This document shows positions 63,208 through 64,000 of a stretch of 64,000 nucleotides of DNA, piece after piece. Below the pieces are notes generated by a model. That model did not search any database. It was not told where the DNA came from and worked only from the letters and a program-made list of their open reading frames with translations. Every line of letters begins with the position of its first letter. Positions within the stretch are counted from its first letter, which is position 1. The DNA is from Stenotrophomonas sp. 610A2. GTDB taxonomy: Bacteria; Pseudomonadota; Gammaproteobacteria; Xanthomonadales; Xanthomonadaceae. The stretch lies in NCBI RefSeq assembly GCF_030549615.1, contig NZ_CP130832.1:558001-622000 (forward strand), written 5' to 3'. A program made the position numbers and the translations under genes.

Positions 63208-63702
63208 TCAGCCAGTCGGATGGCCGGTATGTGGCGTGTAGATCAAGGGCTTGGTGTCAAAGCCTTGCTGCTGTGCATAGGCGATGTAATGGTCACGGGT
63301 GGTGGCGTCCATCCGTGGCAGGCGTGCCAGCAGCCACAGGTATTTGCGGTCGGGGCTGCCGACCAGCGCAGTGGTATAGGCCGAGTCCAGCTGCATGATC
63401 CAGTAGTCGCCTTTGGTGAAGGGAATCCAGCGCAGGCCCTCCGGCAGGAAGCTGACTTCCAGCTTGCTGTTGCTGTCATCGACCGCGGTTGCCTGGCCGA
63501 TCGATTCTTCCAGGTCGCCGTTGTGCAGGCAGCGGTTCTGCACGCGCACGCTGCCATCGTCGTTGAGCGAGTAGTGGGCACTGACGTCGGTGGCATCCTC
63601 GGGCTCATGGCGCATCGGCAGGCGCGCCACTTCGTACCAGGTGCCCAGATAGCGTTGCAGGTCCACGTGCGGAACGGTTGCCAGGGAGGAGTGTTGCGTC
63701 AT
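63208..63702 (-). CDS. Bacterial lipocalin, Blc-like
   Basis: A 164-residue lipocalin: RYLGTWYEVARLPMRHE holds the GxW motif, followed by YSLNDDGSVRVQNRC, YWIMQLDSAYTTALVGSPDR and LWLLARLPRMD. The classical Blc lipobox is absent and the start at 63702 (GAGG upstream) gives no signal peptide, so it may be cytoplasmic. Lipocalins bind small hydrophobic ligands. Confidence 0.9.
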   Translation of the reverse strand: MTQHSSLATVPHVDLQRYLGTWYEVARLPMRHEPEDATDVSAHYSLNDDGSVRVQNRCLHNGDLEESIGQATAVDDSNSKLEVSFLPEGLRWIPFTKGDYWIMQLDSAYTTALVGSPDRKYLWLLARLPRMDATTRDHYIAYAQQQGFDTKPLIYTPHTGHPTG

Positions 63703-63889
63703 GGTTGACCTCTTCGGCGGTGGCGCGGGCGCGCCGGGGCCACAGCTATAGGCCACTGCCGGTTAAGGGACTGTGCCTGCTGGGTTGATTTGCCATTCAC
63801 TGAATCGCTGCCATCGGTGGCAACGCTTTTTCGCGCCGGACAAATCGGGCTGCGCTAGGCTGGCGGCATCCGAAAAACAGGAGTTCTCC

Positions 63890-64000
63890 ATGTTTGTCGT
63901 GATCCTGCTCAAGGGGCAGAACCGCTATGCGCGCGAGCGCTGGGAGCAGCTGCCGGAGGTGGTCGAGTACGAGGGGCAGGGTTTCTGCCTGCGTGTAGGC
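63890..64000 (+). CDS. Unknown protein, 5' part only
   Basis: The first 37 codons of a gene cut by the right edge: FVVILLKGQNRYARERWEQL and onward. AGGAG precedes the ATG by eight bases. Too short to assign. Confidence 0.55.
   Translation, partial: MFVVILLKGQNRYARERWEQLPEVVEYEGQGFCLRVG

Overview
The window comes from a GC-rich gammaproteobacterium of the family Xanthomonadaceae, most likely Stenotrophomonas or a close relative. The support is a B12-dependent ribonucleotide reductase split into NrdJa and NrdJb, an Ax21-type outer-membrane protein, an Oar-type TonB receptor, GTAG-headed REP palindromes of the S. maltophilia type, and more than a dozen copies of the paired TTGTAGGAGCGGCGTAAGCCGCGAAGC repeat. 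It looks chromosomal. I see no tRNA, rRNA, CRISPR array, prophage or IS transposase.

Layout. 1-8.8 kb: a peptidoglycan-peptide locus with a dipeptide epimerase (cut by the left edge), a YkfC-like NlpC/P60 endopeptidase, a secreted transglutaminase-like protein, a TonB-dependent receptor, a beta-lactamase-fold serine hydrolase and a D-Ala-D-Ala dipeptidase. 8.8-19.4 kb: small membrane and EF-hand proteins, two HAD phosphatases, a DUF1338/HglS-type oxygenase, an M17 aminopeptidase, an AI-2E-type permease, a YqjD/YqjE-like envelope operon and a DegQ/HtrA protease. 19.5-23.9 kb: nrdJa, a lysine-rich H1-like protein, then nrdJb. 24-29.3 kb: an accessory stretch with secreted proteins of unknown role (one with a four-cysteine tail beside a thioredoxin-fold protein) and a YjjJ-type HipA kinase bounded by 65-bp direct repeats. 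29.3-44 kb: an HxlR/MFS divergon, lipoproteins including an Ivy-like one, a membrane metallopeptidase, an OYE reductase, two esterases, a GST, an HPP membrane protein and a TorF-type porin. 44-51.6 kb: an M23 peptidase, bioA-bioD, a PQQ dehydrogenase and a coupled SPFH/zinc-ribbon pair. 51.8-64 kb: a porin, a copper module (HMA chaperone, CopA, CueR), Ax21, and several small conserved proteins including a lipocalin; the right edge cuts another gene.

How parts work together. The first eight kilobases read as import and dismantling of muropeptides. The copper genes form a divergent unit with two CueR-type operators in the shared promoter region. bioA and bioD overlap and form the end of biotin synthesis. 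nrdJa and nrdJb supply oxygen-independent dNTP synthesis. Most intergenic gaps are filled by repeat families. One repeat family has also entered the nrdJb coding sequence in frame. Functions assigned here rest on motif recognition and family memory; no database search was possible.
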